Of a DNA stretch of 64,000 bases, positions 1 to 7,568 are shown piece by piece. Source of the DNA: Chryseomicrobium palamuruense (GTDB lineage: Bacteria > Bacillota > Bacilli > Bacillales_A > Planococcaceae). Within the stretch, counting starts at the first letter, position 1. Every line of letters begins with the position of its first letter. A program made the position numbers and the translations under genes. The stretch lies in assembly GCF_042649045.1 (NCBI RefSeq), contig NZ_JBHSEF010000022.1, positions 124,001 through 188,000 of the forward strand, read 5' to 3'. The notes beneath the pieces are model-generated. The model was given only the letters and a program-made list of their open reading frames with translations, was not told the DNA's origin and searched no databases.

Positions 1-231
1 ACGTGGTAGGTTGATTCCTTGTTTTTTGAATACGTAGGTAACGTAACCTGAGCAATCAAAACCAGCGGCAGTTGTTCCACCTGAACGATATTTTACTCCC
101 ATGACACTTTTCGCACTGGCAACGAGTTGGTTAGCATTGACTGAGCTTGCATCTGCAGATCCTGCAAATAAGCTGGTTGTTAATACAAACGATACGATGA
201 CCGTGGCTATGAGCTTCTTAAGTAATGACAT
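1..231 (-). CDS. NlpC/P60 family cell-wall endopeptidase (partial, N-terminal 77 residues)
   Basis: Only the N-terminal 77 codons are inside the window; the gene runs off the left edge. Residues 1-28 form a signal peptide ending in a small-residue cleavage site (GSADA). The NlpC/P60 catalytic domain follows directly, with the GFDCSGYV motif at residues 58-65, whose Cys60 is the family nucleophile. Such enzymes hydrolyse D-gamma-glutamyl-diaminopimelate bonds in peptidoglycan outside the membrane. No LysM or SH3 domain precedes the catalytic domain. A strong GGAGG ribosome site lies 8-14 bases upstream of the ATG. The upstream region has WalR-type repeats, which fits control of autolysins by WalRK. 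The family call is firm; the exact type cannot be told from a fragment. Confidence 0.88.
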   Translation of the reverse strand, partial: MSLLKKLIATVIVSFVLTTSLFAGSADASSVNANQLVASAKSVMGVKYRSGGTTAAGFDCSGYVTYVFKKQGINLPR

Positions 232-262
232 CAGATATAATTCCTCCGTGGATTTCAAATTG

Positions 263-279
263 TCAGATAACTTATCTGA
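263..279. promoter_or_regulatory. 8-bp perfect inverted repeat in the NlpC/P60 leader
   Basis: TCAGATAA-C-TTATCTGA is a perfect palindrome with a single central base, 32-48 bases upstream of the NlpC/P60 start codon and downstream of the WalR-like repeats. It could be a second operator or a weak leader hairpin. No regulator is assigned. Confidence 0.4.
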
Positions 280-311
280 AGTTATCTTACCACGTAAGGT
301 ACTTAAATTAT

Positions 312-339
312 TTTACAATTACATTACAATCGTGTTACA
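312..339 (-). promoter_or_regulatory. Triple WalR (YycF)-type box upstream of the NlpC/P60 gene
   Basis: Read on the minus strand, three hexamers occur at exact 11-base spacing: TGTAAC-N5-TGTAAT-N5-TGTAAA. The known WalR recognition sequence is TGTWAH-N5-TGTWAH, so two overlapping perfect sites are present. They lie about 81 bases upstream of the start codon, a position suited to activation. WalR is known to control NlpC/P60 autolysins such as LytE and CwlO in Bacillus. Confidence 0.72.
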
Positions 340-476
340 AAAGGCATATTTAGGTTTGAAGCTTCATAGAAAAGGAAATTAGAATTGTTGTACGTGTTTT
401 TAATTAGAACCATTATTAGAAATAAGTTCGATTAAAATATTCTAGATGCTAATTTAATAGGATGATAAGCTACGTA

Positions 477-521
477 AATAGGGGTGAATTGTGCTGAAAC
501 TATGCACAATTCATCCCTATT
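477..521. terminator. 18-bp stem-loop (putative intrinsic terminator)
   Basis: An 18-bp stem with one G-U pair (left arm 477-494, right arm 504-521, 9-base loop) is followed on the plus strand by a T-rich stretch. On the minus strand it lies 140 bases beyond the DUF1206 gene, so it may end that transcript or insulate the NlpC/P60 promoter. The rest of the 232-660 gap, apart from the boxes listed, shows nothing recognisable. Confidence 0.5.
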
Positions 522-660
522 CTTATTTCTTCTTTAATAGAAACACATCTTCCATAACTCATGTGAACGAATTCAAATCTTTTAGGGGAAGTATGCATTC
601 TTCTTTTGTCTATCAGCAGGCTTCATCATACCCATATCCATCAAAAAGATTCTTCCTATT

Positions 661-1473
661 TTATGAGCCGTGCCCAAAGTTCATTCGTTCGTAACGGCCT
701 CGGACAATTTGATAGATACCATAAAGAATGAGACCAGCTGCTACAGCTGCTAAAATAAACATCCCATAAGGCTGCGCAGCTAGTTCATCTAGTGCGCCCC
801 CAATTCCTTTGGAGTTATCGGGATTGTGTGTCCATGCTGTTCGTAAAAAGAAGAATCCGATTAATCCTAGCACAATCCCGCGAGCAATCAGTCCCGTTCG
901 ACCTGCTTGTTTCGCCATTTTTATTTCCTTATCATTCATTTCATGTGTTTTTAATTGCTTTAAAAATTTGAGTCGTGCACCACTTTGCAGTTCATAAATT
1001 CCATAAATCAAAATAATGGCACCGATAAGTCCCACGAGCCACACACCAAAAGGTTGCTCCATCAAACGAGCAGAGATCTCTCTTTCAGATTCTCCACCAC
1101 TTGACGATGATTTCTTCCGAATTGCTAATAGTATGGCTGCTATAGCAAGATTCCCATGGATAATAGCACTAACAAAATAACCAATGCGTTTGATGAGACC
1201 TTTCCCATCTTTCCCCTCATACTGAGGGTCTTTAATTGCTTTAATTAAATTCCAAATGATGTATCCGAATAATCCGATGCCAATCAACCATAATAATAAC
1301 TTTCCGAAAGGCATTGTTGATACATATTCGACAGCTCCTGTTGTTCCAGTTGTATTGCCTCCTGGACCAAAGGCAGCAAGCAATGCCAACACACCAATAA
1401 TTATGTAGACGATTCCTTTTGTCATATAACCAGTTCGGCTGAACCGACGAATCCATGGTTTTGTCTCTTCCAC
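661..1473 (-). CDS. DUF1206 family integral membrane protein
   Basis: This 270-residue protein has three internal repeats of roughly 75-90 residues. Each repeat has a glycine-rich first helix (near residues 14-35, 92-114 and 190-210) followed by a second hydrophobic helix, giving six membrane segments. That pattern is typical of DUF1206, whose biochemical role is unknown. I chose the GTG at 1473 (VEETKPW) because a strong AAAGGGGGAG site precedes it by about six bases; a longer reading frame exists upstream but has no ribosome site and no membrane pattern. A SigB-like promoter may lie upstream, which would fit a stress-inducible envelope protein. It is transcribed alone, with a long hairpin far downstream. 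Confidence 0.8.
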   Translation of the reverse strand: MEETKPWIRRFSRTGYMTKGIVYIIIGVLALLAAFGPGGNTTGTTGAVEYVSTMPFGKLLLWLIGIGLFGYIIWNLIKAIKDPQYEGKDGKGLIKRIGYFVSAIIHGNLAIAAILLAIRKKSSSSGGESEREISARLMEQPFGVWLVGLIGAIILIYGIYELQSGARLKFLKQLKTHEMNDKEIKMAKQAGRTGLIARGIVLGLIGFFFLRTAWTHNPDNSKGIGGALDELAAQPYGMFILAAVAAGLILYGIYQIVRGRYERMNFGHGS

Positions 1474-1502
1474 ACTCGCTCCCCCTTTTCTCAATGCTCT
1501 TC

Positions 1503-1529
1503 TTTCCCCGATTCTATGTATATAGAAAC
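1503..1529 (-). promoter_or_regulatory. Weak SigB-like promoter for the DUF1206 gene
   Basis: On the minus strand, GTTTCT is followed after 15 bases by GGGAAA, about 30 bases upstream of the GTG start. This resembles the SigB pattern (GTTT...GGGWAW), but the spacing is one base long and the -35 element is imperfect. Confidence 0.3.
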
Positions 1530-1593
1530 CTGCTATACTATGAAAAAGGGGGCATACGATAAAAAAATTTCTCTTCCGATTGAATGATAGTAT

Positions 1594-1875
1594 TTGGTTA
1601 ACACCTACCCTCTTCACCGTGTTTTCTATGGAAAAGTGATTTATTCACAATTATCAGATCAGGAATTACTGCATTCTACGTTTTCAGGGATTGTCCATTA
1701 TGGAAGAGAAGATGTCAATGTGCTGTTAGCCGTTCTGGATGCGTATCGTCTGATACCTGATAAAATAGTTCGACAAGAAATGAGCGTTTATACTATGGCA
1801 CACTACAACGAAGAATCATTACAACCTTTAGATCAACAATTTGTCGCTGAGAGACTCGCAAAACTTGAAGCATAA
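1594..1875 (+). CDS. Small hypothetical protein
   Basis: I do not recognise this protein. The frame encodes about 93 residues from a TTG at 1594, or 79 residues from a GTG at 1636; neither has a clear ribosome site, so the start is uncertain. The product is hydrophilic and probably helical, with no signal peptide or membrane segment. Evidence that it is real: it is convergent with the YuiD-like gene and shares a symmetrical terminator with it, and an extended -10 motif (TGCTATACT, 1531-1539) lies upstream. Two consecutive in-frame stop codons just before the first possible start leave open that the 5' end has been damaged. Confidence 0.45.
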   Translation: MVNTYPLHRVFYGKVIYSQLSDQELLHSTFSGIVHYGREDVNVLLAVLDAYRLIPDKIVRQEMSVYTMAHYNEESLQPLDQQFVAERLAKLEA

Positions 1876-1908
1876 AAAATGAGCACCCAGAATGGGTGAC
1901 CATTTTTT
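1874..1908. terminator. Bidirectional intrinsic terminator
   Basis: An interrupted hairpin (CACCCA/TGGGTG core with ATG/CAT outer pairs) is flanked by A-runs on the left and T-runs on the right. It serves the convergent genes on both sides. Confidence 0.7.
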
Positions 1909-2392
1909 ATTGACCTTCAATTTTCGCAGAAATAATTCCAAGCACGGTTCCTAACATAGCTCCAGCCACCACTTCTATCGGTTGATGACCGAGCAATTCT
2001 TTTAGTTCTTTTTCGCGTTCTACATATTCATAGCTCGGGAATTCTCCACTGATTTTTGAGAAATGATCCTCAAGATCGTTTACAAGCTTTGCAATTTCTC
2101 CTGTATGCCGACGAATTCCTTGCGCATCATACATCACAATGATTCCGAATGTTACAGCTAAAGCGGTTTCTGTATGACGGAATCCTTTATTTGTGGCAAT
2201 ATATGAAGCCAGTGCCGTAACGCCCGCCGAGTGGGAACTTGGCATACCGCCAGTTGATATGGCTTTTCCAACCTCCCATTTTCCGGTCACTTTCTTATGA
2301 GTCAAAATTTTAAGTCCTTGTGCAATTCCAATGGCACTGATGGCCGTCAAAATCCCACGATTCATTTTAAAATCGGGTGTAGGTGTTTTCAT
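1907..2392 (-). CDS. yuiD: YuiD-like divergent PAP2 (DUF212) family membrane protein
   Basis: The 161-residue product matches the acid phosphatase/vanadium-haloperoxidase-related family typified by Bacillus YuiD. The conserved TGGMPSSHSA motif is near residues 47-56 and an RRHTGE segment near 113-118, and hydrophobic helices lie at the N-terminus, in the middle and at the C-terminus. Family members are small membrane proteins with a partial PAP2 active site; their substrate is not established. The ATG at 2392 has a strong AGGAGG site eight bases upstream. It is a single-gene unit ending in the shared terminator. The family call is secure, the function is not. Confidence 0.85.
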   Translation of the reverse strand: MKTPTPDFKMNRGILTAISAIGIAQGLKILTHKKVTGKWEVGKAISTGGMPSSHSAGVTALASYIATNKGFRHTETALAVTFGIIVMYDAQGIRRHTGEIAKLVNDLEDHFSKISGEFPSYEYVEREKELKELLGHQPIEVVAGAMLGTVLGIISAKIEGQ

Positions 2393-2470
2393 GAATAGGT
2401 CCTCCTATGTAAACTAATTTCTCCTACTATACCCCTCGAACAAGGTATCGTAAACGAACAAATGTGCATT

Positions 2471-2497
2471 AAAAAAGAAGGGCATAGCGCCCTCCTT
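2471..2497 (-). terminator. Intrinsic terminator of the PepSY/two-component cluster
   Basis: On the minus strand a 9-bp stem (one G-U pair, 5-base loop) is followed by a run of six T. It lies directly beyond the stop of the first PepSY gene. Confidence 0.8.
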
Positions 2498-2504
2498 GTC
2501 GGTG

Positions 2505-3065
2505 TTAATCATTGTCTTTTTCAAACTCAATGATGTCTCCTGTATATGGGTTCATTTCGATTTCATACTCAGTCGATCCGTCACGAAATTCAAGCTCGTA
2601 CTGGTTATCATCTAGCTCAAATTTTGTGAGCGTTCCCGAAACACGGTCCTGAACTTTAGCCACGGCTTCATCTTGTGTCAACATTTTCTGGTCAGTTGCC
2701 GAAGTGACAGTTCCATTGTTCGTAGCATTCGAGTCGTCATCCTCACGATCTTCTTCGTAATCACGTACGTCACCGGTGACCGCATCAATATCAAACTCAT
2801 ACTGTAATTGCCCATCCTTCATTTCCACATCATAATGGGCTCTACCATCATCTGTATCAAGAGAGAAACTGACAATGTCTCCTTTTCCGGTCTCTGCTGC
2901 AATTTCTTTTGCACGCTCTTCTCCAATAAAGTCTGCACTGTTTTGAGTGACTGGAATTACATTCACTAGATCATCCCGATCGTCTGCTAACGCGACGCCC
3001 CCTATAGCCAATGCTCCGACTGCTGCTGCTCCGATTACCCATTTGTTTGTTTTTGTTAAGTTCAT
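2505..3065 (-). CDS. Secreted protein with two PepSY domains
   Basis: A 186-residue exported protein. Residues 1-27 are a signal peptide ending ALAIGGVALA. Two PepSY repeats follow (roughly 45-110 and 125-185), each ending in a "D/N-x-x-T-G-D-I/V" turn (AVTGDVRDY and PYTGDIIEF), separated by a very acidic linker (EEDREDDDSN). PepSY domains are thought to modulate peptidases or sense envelope ligands. The ATG at 3065 was chosen for its AAGGAGG site. The gene is the last of a co-oriented set with a membrane PepSY protein, a histidine kinase and a response regulator, the arrangement seen at ykoG-ykoH-ykoI in Bacillus, so a regulatory partnership is likely. The highly acidic character would fit cation binding, which is inference. 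Confidence 0.8.
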   Translation of the reverse strand: MNLTKTNKWVIGAAAVGALAIGGVALADDRDDLVNVIPVTQNSADFIGEERAKEIAAETGKGDIVSFSLDTDDGRAHYDVEMKDGQLQYEFDIDAVTGDVRDYEEDREDDDSNATNNGTVTSATDQKMLTQDEAVAKVQDRVSGTLTKFELDDNQYELEFRDGSTEYEIEMNPYTGDIIEFEKDND

Positions 3066-3153
3066 TATAACTTCCTCCTTTGTTTTTCTTACTCTTATCT
3101 TATCCAGGTTAGATGAGAACACACTGAGAAAAACATTAGAGTTTCATGAGAGA

Positions 3154-3738
3154 CTAATCATCCCAGACAATCGACAGAACTTCCCCTGTAATCGCTTGAA
3201 TTTGGAGGGTCGCTTCTGGACCATCGTCATCCCCATTTTGAGCAGGTCGCTCCACTTCTACGAGGTAATACCCACCATCTTGAGACTCTTCAAAATCAAT
3301 GTCTTCAATGGTACCTTGAACTTGAGCAAGGGCAATTTCACTTATTTGTTGCTCCGTTAACCGTGTGGAAGAGGCAGCTGGTTTTTCCTCATTGGGTTCC
3401 GGGGTCGTTTCCGGAGCACTTGATGGTTCTTCTTGTGTCGGGCTTGAATTTTCAGTGATTCTTTCCCCTTCCTGGAGTTTTACTAGAGAGAAAACATTTC
3501 CGTATAGCCGGTCCGTACGTACTTCATAGATACCATCATCGCGAGTAATGGTGGCTTTGTATTCTTCACCCACCACTTCTAGTGCAGTAACTTCACCCGC
3601 ATACATTCGTTCCAATTGTTGTTGCACTTCCGCAGGGTCTAAACGTTCTTCACCAGACGTAACAAATTGGTGGATAAACAAGCTGATCAGACCAATAGCA
3701 CCTACAGCTAGAATGACAATTCCCCATCTTTTCTTCAT
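3154..3738 (-). CDS. Membrane-anchored PepSY domain protein
   Basis: A 194-residue protein with one N-terminal membrane helix (residues 5-25), an extracytoplasmic N-terminal PepSY-like region (about 35-90), a Pro/Glu/Ser-rich linker (about 95-130), and a C-terminal PepSY domain ending with ITGEVLSIVWDD. The ATG at 3738 (MKKRWG) is preferred; a GTG four codons earlier sits inside the ribosome site itself. It lies 58 bases after the histidine kinase gene in the same direction. It is likely a membrane accessory of the two-component system, by analogy to YkoI/YkoJ-type proteins beside YkoGH. The ligand is unknown. Confidence 0.78.
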   Translation of the reverse strand: MKKRWGIVILAVGAIGLISLFIHQFVTSGEERLDPAEVQQQLERMYAGEVTALEVVGEEYKATITRDDGIYEVRTDRLYGNVFSLVKLQEGERITENSSPTQEEPSSAPETTPEPNEEKPAASSTRLTEQQISEIALAQVQGTIEDIDFEESQDGGYYLVEVERPAQNGDDDGPEATLQIQAITGEVLSIVWDD

Positions 3739-3796
3739 CGTCTCAGGCACCTCCTTTACTCTAGGTTACAATGTCGACATTAAAAGTTGATGAGAA

Positions 3797-5119
3797 CTAT
3801 CGGAACGTAAGAATAGCCGTTGTCCCGAGGCCCACTTCACTTCGCAGAGTGAGATCCATATTCACTTGTCCGGCAAGTTCTTTGGCAAGGGCAAGTCCAA
3901 TGCCGCTCCCCCCAGCAACTCGGGAACGCGCTTCATCCACACGGTAAAAGCGGTCAAAGACGTGAGGTAACGCGTCTTCAGGGATACCCTGTCCTTGATC
4001 ATGGATTCGAATTGCGGAGGAATCCATTTCAATACGTACGTCTTTTTCGCTATATTTGATGGCGTTGTCTAAAAGTAACGTCAGGAGCTGACGAAAGCGA
4101 GATGGTTCCATTTGTTTTTGCAAAATCTCGGGAATGGACAGAAGAACAGTTCTCTCCGTTATTCGCTCCATCTGCATGGCAACCTGTCTAACTATAGGTG
4201 AAAGGTCCATCCATACTAAATCCACGTCTACTGGTTGCGTACTCCGAGCCAATTCTAAAAATTGTTCAAGCAACTTTTTCATTCGATCCGTCTCACTTGT
4301 GATGGCGTTAATTGCTTCTTGAGTGACAGCAGGATCTTCTACCCCGCGCCGCTTTAGTAGATTTGCATAGCTTTCAATGATTGTTAGAGGTGTCTTCAAT
4401 TCATGTGACGCATTCGATACAAATTGTTCTTGCTTCCGGTAGTTTTCTTCAAGCTGCCGCATCATTGCATTAAATTCTCGACTCAACTGAGCCGTCTCAT
4501 CTCTCATTTCCGCATCAACATCTATTTCTTGATAAGCAGCATGTTGGCGATTCGCTCTCATTTGAGAGATTAATTTTTCAATTGGTGCAGTAATTTGGCG
4601 ACCTAAAATAAAATTCGATGTGAAGAGTAGTAAGATGCCCGCAATGGTAACAAATAGAAATGTTCGCATAAGTAAAGTCAATGTGTCATCGAGTTCTTGT
4701 TGCGTCTGATGAAGCTGGATTTGAACAATCTGGCCTGTTCCTATCAGCGCTTCGGTGGCCACAGAAAGAACCGTTTGATTATTCCATTCCGATTGAATAA
4801 AGGGTTTTGATGGCGGGATGGCTACTTCATAATTGTGAAGTCTGTCGACAGTATCAATAGAAAAAAGTAGTTGATTGTTTTCGACTACGCGGATGGCTCC
4901 GTTTTCCGGTATATACGCACGCAGAATGGTTGGAATGTCACGCTCCTCTTGAACGGATGTAAGTGCGGCCGCAATCTGTTGAATATCGTTTCGCAGTGGA
5001 TTGGCAGCATTGGAATACGCATTTTGTTGGACAAGGAAGAACGTGAGACCGTTCACGAAAAGGATCGTGATACAAGCAAGAAGTGTTGAGTAAATATGAA
5101 TCTTTGCCTTAAGCTTCAT
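3797..5119 (-). CDS. HAMP-domain sensor histidine kinase (YkoH-like)
   Basis: A 440-residue membrane sensor kinase. Helix 1 is at residues 8-30, an extracytoplasmic sensor loop of about 125 residues follows, and helix 2 is near 152-172 before a HAMP domain. The H-box is SHELKTPLTIIESY with the phosphoacceptor His near 239. N-box, DQGQGIP (G1), RFYRVDEARSR (F-box) and GGSGIGLALAKEL (G2) motifs are all intact. Its ATG overlaps the end of the response regulator gene by 11 bases, so the two are translationally coupled. The downstream PepSY genes in the same direction suggest that an envelope signal is read. YkoH and CssS/ArlS-type kinases are the nearest families I can name; I cannot tell which is closest without a search. 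Confidence 0.85.
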   Translation of the reverse strand: MKLKAKIHIYSTLLACITILFVNGLTFFLVQQNAYSNAANPLRNDIQQIAAALTSVQEERDIPTILRAYIPENGAIRVVENNQLLFSIDTVDRLHNYEVAIPPSKPFIQSEWNNQTVLSVATEALIGTGQIVQIQLHQTQQELDDTLTLLMRTFLFVTIAGILLLFTSNFILGRQITAPIEKLISQMRANRQHAAYQEIDVDAEMRDETAQLSREFNAMMRQLEENYRKQEQFVSNASHELKTPLTIIESYANLLKRRGVEDPAVTQEAINAITSETDRMKKLLEQFLELARSTQPVDVDLVWMDLSPIVRQVAMQMERITERTVLLSIPEILQKQMEPSRFRQLLTLLLDNAIKYSEKDVRIEMDSSAIRIHDQGQGIPEDALPHVFDRFYRVDEARSRVAGGSGIGLALAKELAGQVNMDLTLRSEVGLGTTAILTFR

Positions 5120-5792
5120 CTTTTGTCTCCTTCAGCATGTAACCAACACCACGTATAGTTTGCAAATAACTTTTGCCTGGCGTTTCTAGTTTTTTTCGTA
5201 CGTAGCGGACATAGACATCCACTACATTCGTATCTCCGTAATAATCGAAGCCCCATACTCGATCAAGAATTTGTTCACGAGTAAGTACCTGTTCCGGATT
5301 TTTCATAAAGTACGCGAGGAGTTCGAATTCTCGAGGTGTGAATGGAATCAATTCCCCGTCACGCATCACTTCATGCTTTGTCTCATCCAGCATGAGACTC
5401 CCCTTATGCATTCCCGTTTGTTTGTTGGCTGTACGTCTTAAAGCTGACCGGATTCTGGCGAAAACTTCTTCCATCTCAAAAGGTTTGGTAATGTAATCGT
5501 TTGCCCCGAGATCCAGCCCCTCCACTTTATCCTTCACCGTTCCTTTTGCGGTTAGCATAAGTACAGGCGTATGTTCATCTGTTGCTCGAATTCGCTTCAA
5601 CACTTCGAACCCGTTCATTTCCGGAAGCATAACATCGAGCAACACTAAGTCAATTTCTTTTTCACGAAAGGAAATTAGACCATCCATTCCTGTATGGGCA
5701 ATCACTGTATAATAGCCTTCATACTCCAACTCCAGTTGAAGGAGCCTCGCAATTTTCACTTCATCTTCAACAATTAAAATGGTTTCCGTCAT
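5109..5792 (-). CDS. OmpR-family response regulator (YkoG-like)
   Basis: A 227-residue two-domain regulator. The receiver domain (residues 1-120) has the acidic pair ED near 10-11, the phosphoacceptor Asp in LVLLDVMLPEMNG (about residue 52), a Thr in LMLTAKG and a Lys in YITKPFEM. The C-terminal winged-helix DNA-binding domain (about 130-225) contains LTPREFELL-like (FTPREFELLAYF) and VVDVYVRYVRKKLE segments typical of OmpR/PhoB. The start at 5792 (MTETILIVEDE) follows GGAGAAGG; the longer frame upstream lacks a ribosome site. It is the first gene of the cluster with the kinase and PepSY proteins. Confidence 0.88.
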   Translation of the reverse strand: MTETILIVEDEVKIARLLQLELEYEGYYTVIAHTGMDGLISFREKEIDLVLLDVMLPEMNGFEVLKRIRATDEHTPVLMLTAKGTVKDKVEGLDLGANDYITKPFEMEEVFARIRSALRRTANKQTGMHKGSLMLDETKHEVMRDGELIPFTPREFELLAYFMKNPEQVLTREQILDRVWGFDYYGDTNVVDVYVRYVRKKLETPGKSYLQTIRGVGYMLKETKDEA

Positions 5793-5927
5793 GGCACCTT
5801 CTCCATTCCTGCTGTTTTGTTCATCGTACCAGAAATTTCTTCTGTTGGTCAGAATGTTCACTCCTAGTTTAGACATGATCATTGGACAGTGTTACACTTG
5901 AATATACAGAAAAAGGAGGTTTGGTCT

Positions 5928-6146
5928 ATGTATGTAGTGACATCTACATTTTTAGTATCTGCAGAAAAAGCAGATGAAGTCATCAGGATTTATAAGAAAC
6001 GATCACGAAAAGTAGACCAAGAACGTGGTTTTTCACGCTTTCAATTGCTTCAAAATGCCAAGAAACAAGGCGAAATCAGTGTCTATGTGGAATGGGAATC
6101 TAAGCAACATTATTTGTCGTGGGTTCGAAGTCAACAATTAAACTAG
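5928..6146 (+). CDS. Short ABM/IsdG-like monooxygenase-fold protein, possibly frameshifted
   Basis: The 72-residue product begins MYVVTSTFLVSAEKA and includes GFSRFQLL and YVEWESKQHYLSW. That is the pattern of antibiotic-biosynthesis-monooxygenase (IsdG/HmoB-like) domains, which form ferredoxin-like dimers. The family is normally about 95-105 residues, so this copy ends early. After the stop, the +1 frame continues with a plausible tail (KLETALKELYK) and stops just before a terminator, so a single-base frameshift may have shortened it. The ATG at 5928 is supported by AAAGGAGG. It is divergent from the response regulator. Confidence 0.6.
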   Translation: MYVVTSTFLVSAEKADEVIRIYKKRSRKVDQERGFSRFQLLQNAKKQGEISVYVEWESKQHYLSWVRSQQLN

Positions 6147-6174
6147 AAACTGCATTAAAGGAATTATATAAATA

Positions 6175-6209
6175 GAAGCGTAGGAGCCGAGTTGGCTGCC
6201 ACGCTTTTT
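6175..6209 (+). terminator. Intrinsic terminator
   Basis: AAGCGT/ACGCTT outer stem and AGCC/GGCT inner stem around a GAGTT loop are followed by TTTTT. It ends the ABM-like gene and abuts the stop codon of the convergent TPR gene. Confidence 0.75.
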
Positions 6210-7433
6210 CTAATGGGTGTATTTGTAGTCTGAAATAAATTGAAAAGCTTTATCGAATTTTTTTAGTTTACGATAATACCGAACTAATAGTTGGGAGAAT
6301 AAATCCTCCATATACTTTTCTTCTGGAAGAGATTTGGTAAAAGGCAAGACCTCATTTTCTAAATAGTCCATCGCTTCTTGTTCAGGACCACTTAACGACA
6401 TCAAGTAATAACTAGAGTATAGTTGAAAGTTTTCCAGTCTCTTTTCTTTAGCAATTTGGTAGAGTTCCTCAAATGTATTTAATGCATCCCCATGCTTTTT
6501 TAATTCGATTTCAGTTAATCCAATATTAAAGAGGCAGTTTACATAGTACATATCATTCTGTGAAAAATGCTGTTGAGCAATTTTAAAATATGCCAATGCA
6601 ACTGAATAGTTTTGCGTCTTATAATGTAAATCAGCCATATTATGATAAATATAAGGAATCATATCTTTTTGGTCCAACATCTCTGCGTTTCTTAACACAT
6701 GATCATAACATTCTGCTGCATCCTCATAAATATGAGCATTTGAAAAGTTCACAGCTAATCCCATTTGAATAAGTAAAATTCGCTTAAAGTTATATTGGGC
6801 AGAGGCATACTCGAGTGCTTTCTTACCATAATAGATTGCTCGACTTTGCTCTTCTAGATTAGTTTTAATCAGACTTAAATGATAGTAGAATTCCGCTTCA
6901 AATCCAATGAAAGTAGTGTAGGTCCTTGCTAAATTTTCAAATCTCTCATTTGCATTAATAAAATTTGATTGCATCATTTCTACCATTCCCAGAAAATACT
7001 CAAATAAAATTTCCTCTGATGATGAAAAGTGAGGTTTTAATTTCTTAAGCTTTTTAACTGAACTCGTAATATATTCATTTTTCCGCGCAGAAATAAAATA
7101 TCTCAACTTTAATAGCTCGGCCATATGGTAGTATTCCGTATATGGGAGAAACTCATCATAGGTTGCGATTTCATAATATACAAAATCTGCTTTTTCAACA
7201 TTAATATATATGACATGTTTTGTGAATTGAGCAATTAAATTGTCCAAATGATTAAGCTTTTGGTCAATCATAGCTTGTGTAAGGCCTATTACTTTTAAAT
7301 ACGCTTTTAATTCTTTCGCTGATAATTCTTCTACACTTTTTAAACGGTCTATTGACAAATTTTGTTTCTCAAGTATTTTATCGTTGATTTTCTGATGGTC
7401 AAGTTCATATAAGATGTATCCTTTATAATTCAT
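6210..7433 (-). CDS. TPR-repeat RRNPP-like protein with a degenerate N-terminal HTH (orphan paralogue)
   Basis: A 407-residue, almost all-helical protein that aligns along its whole length with the HTH-TPR receptor at 7740-8957. Shared blocks include IYYGKKALEY / IYYGKNALQQ, IYHNMADLHY / IYHNMGDMYH and the C-terminal FDKAFQF / FDKALHL. The TPR region spans roughly residues 90-400. The first 65 residues keep the length and spacing of the partner's XRE-type HTH, but the GLTQQTLA-like recognition core is replaced by non-consensus residues. DNA binding may therefore be lost or altered, leaving a Rap-like peptide-binding protein. It has its own promoter and is separated from the receptor/peptide unit by a perfect terminator. 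No pro-peptide gene follows it. The ribosome site is weak (AGGAC). Confidence 0.7.
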   Translation of the reverse strand: MNYKGYILYELDHQKINDKILEKQNLSIDRLKSVEELSAKELKAYLKVIGLTQAMIDQKLNHLDNLIAQFTKHVIYINVEKADFVYYEIATYDEFLPYTEYYHMAELLKLRYFISARKNEYITSSVKKLKKLKPHFSSSEEILFEYFLGMVEMMQSNFINANERFENLARTYTTFIGFEAEFYYHLSLIKTNLEEQSRAIYYGKKALEYASAQYNFKRILLIQMGLAVNFSNAHIYEDAAECYDHVLRNAEMLDQKDMIPYIYHNMADLHYKTQNYSVALAYFKIAQQHFSQNDMYYVNCLFNIGLTEIELKKHGDALNTFEELYQIAKEKRLENFQLYSSYYLMSLSGPEQEAMDYLENEVLPFTKSLPEEKYMEDLFSQLLVRYYRKLKKFDKAFQFISDYKYTH

Positions 7434-7461
7434 ATGACGTCCTACTTTACTTGTTTTCTTA

Positions 7462-7490
7462 ATAGTAGTGGAAAAAAGTCACTGTTACAA
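7462..7490 (-). promoter_or_regulatory. Predicted SigA promoter of the TPR paralogue
   Basis: On the minus strand TTGTAA (7490-7485), 17 bases, TACTAT (7467-7462), placed about 30 bases upstream of the ATG. This supports separate transcription of the orphan TPR gene. Confidence 0.5.
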
Positions 7491-7532
7491 AACAATATTT
7501 TACATTTATCACTAAAGTCTTTTACATATTAA

Positions 7533-7562
7533 AAGCCGTCTCGTAAATTTACGAGACGGCTT
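7533..7562 (-). terminator. Perfect 15-bp inverted repeat terminator
   Basis: The arms 7533-7547 and 7548-7562 are perfectly complementary, and TTTT follows on the minus strand. It lies six bases after the pro-peptide stop codon and closes the receptor/peptide operon. Confidence 0.75.
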
Positions 7563-7568
7563 AGTAGA

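Noticed and set aside
545..655. Short minus-strand peptide frame after the DUF1206 gene
   Set aside because: It is about 19 codons with a weak ribosome site and no export signal; not distinguishable from chance.
1540..1587. 15-codon frame before the hypothetical gene at 1594
   Set aside because: It has no ribosome site and two stop codons separate it from the downstream frame, so I did not join them.
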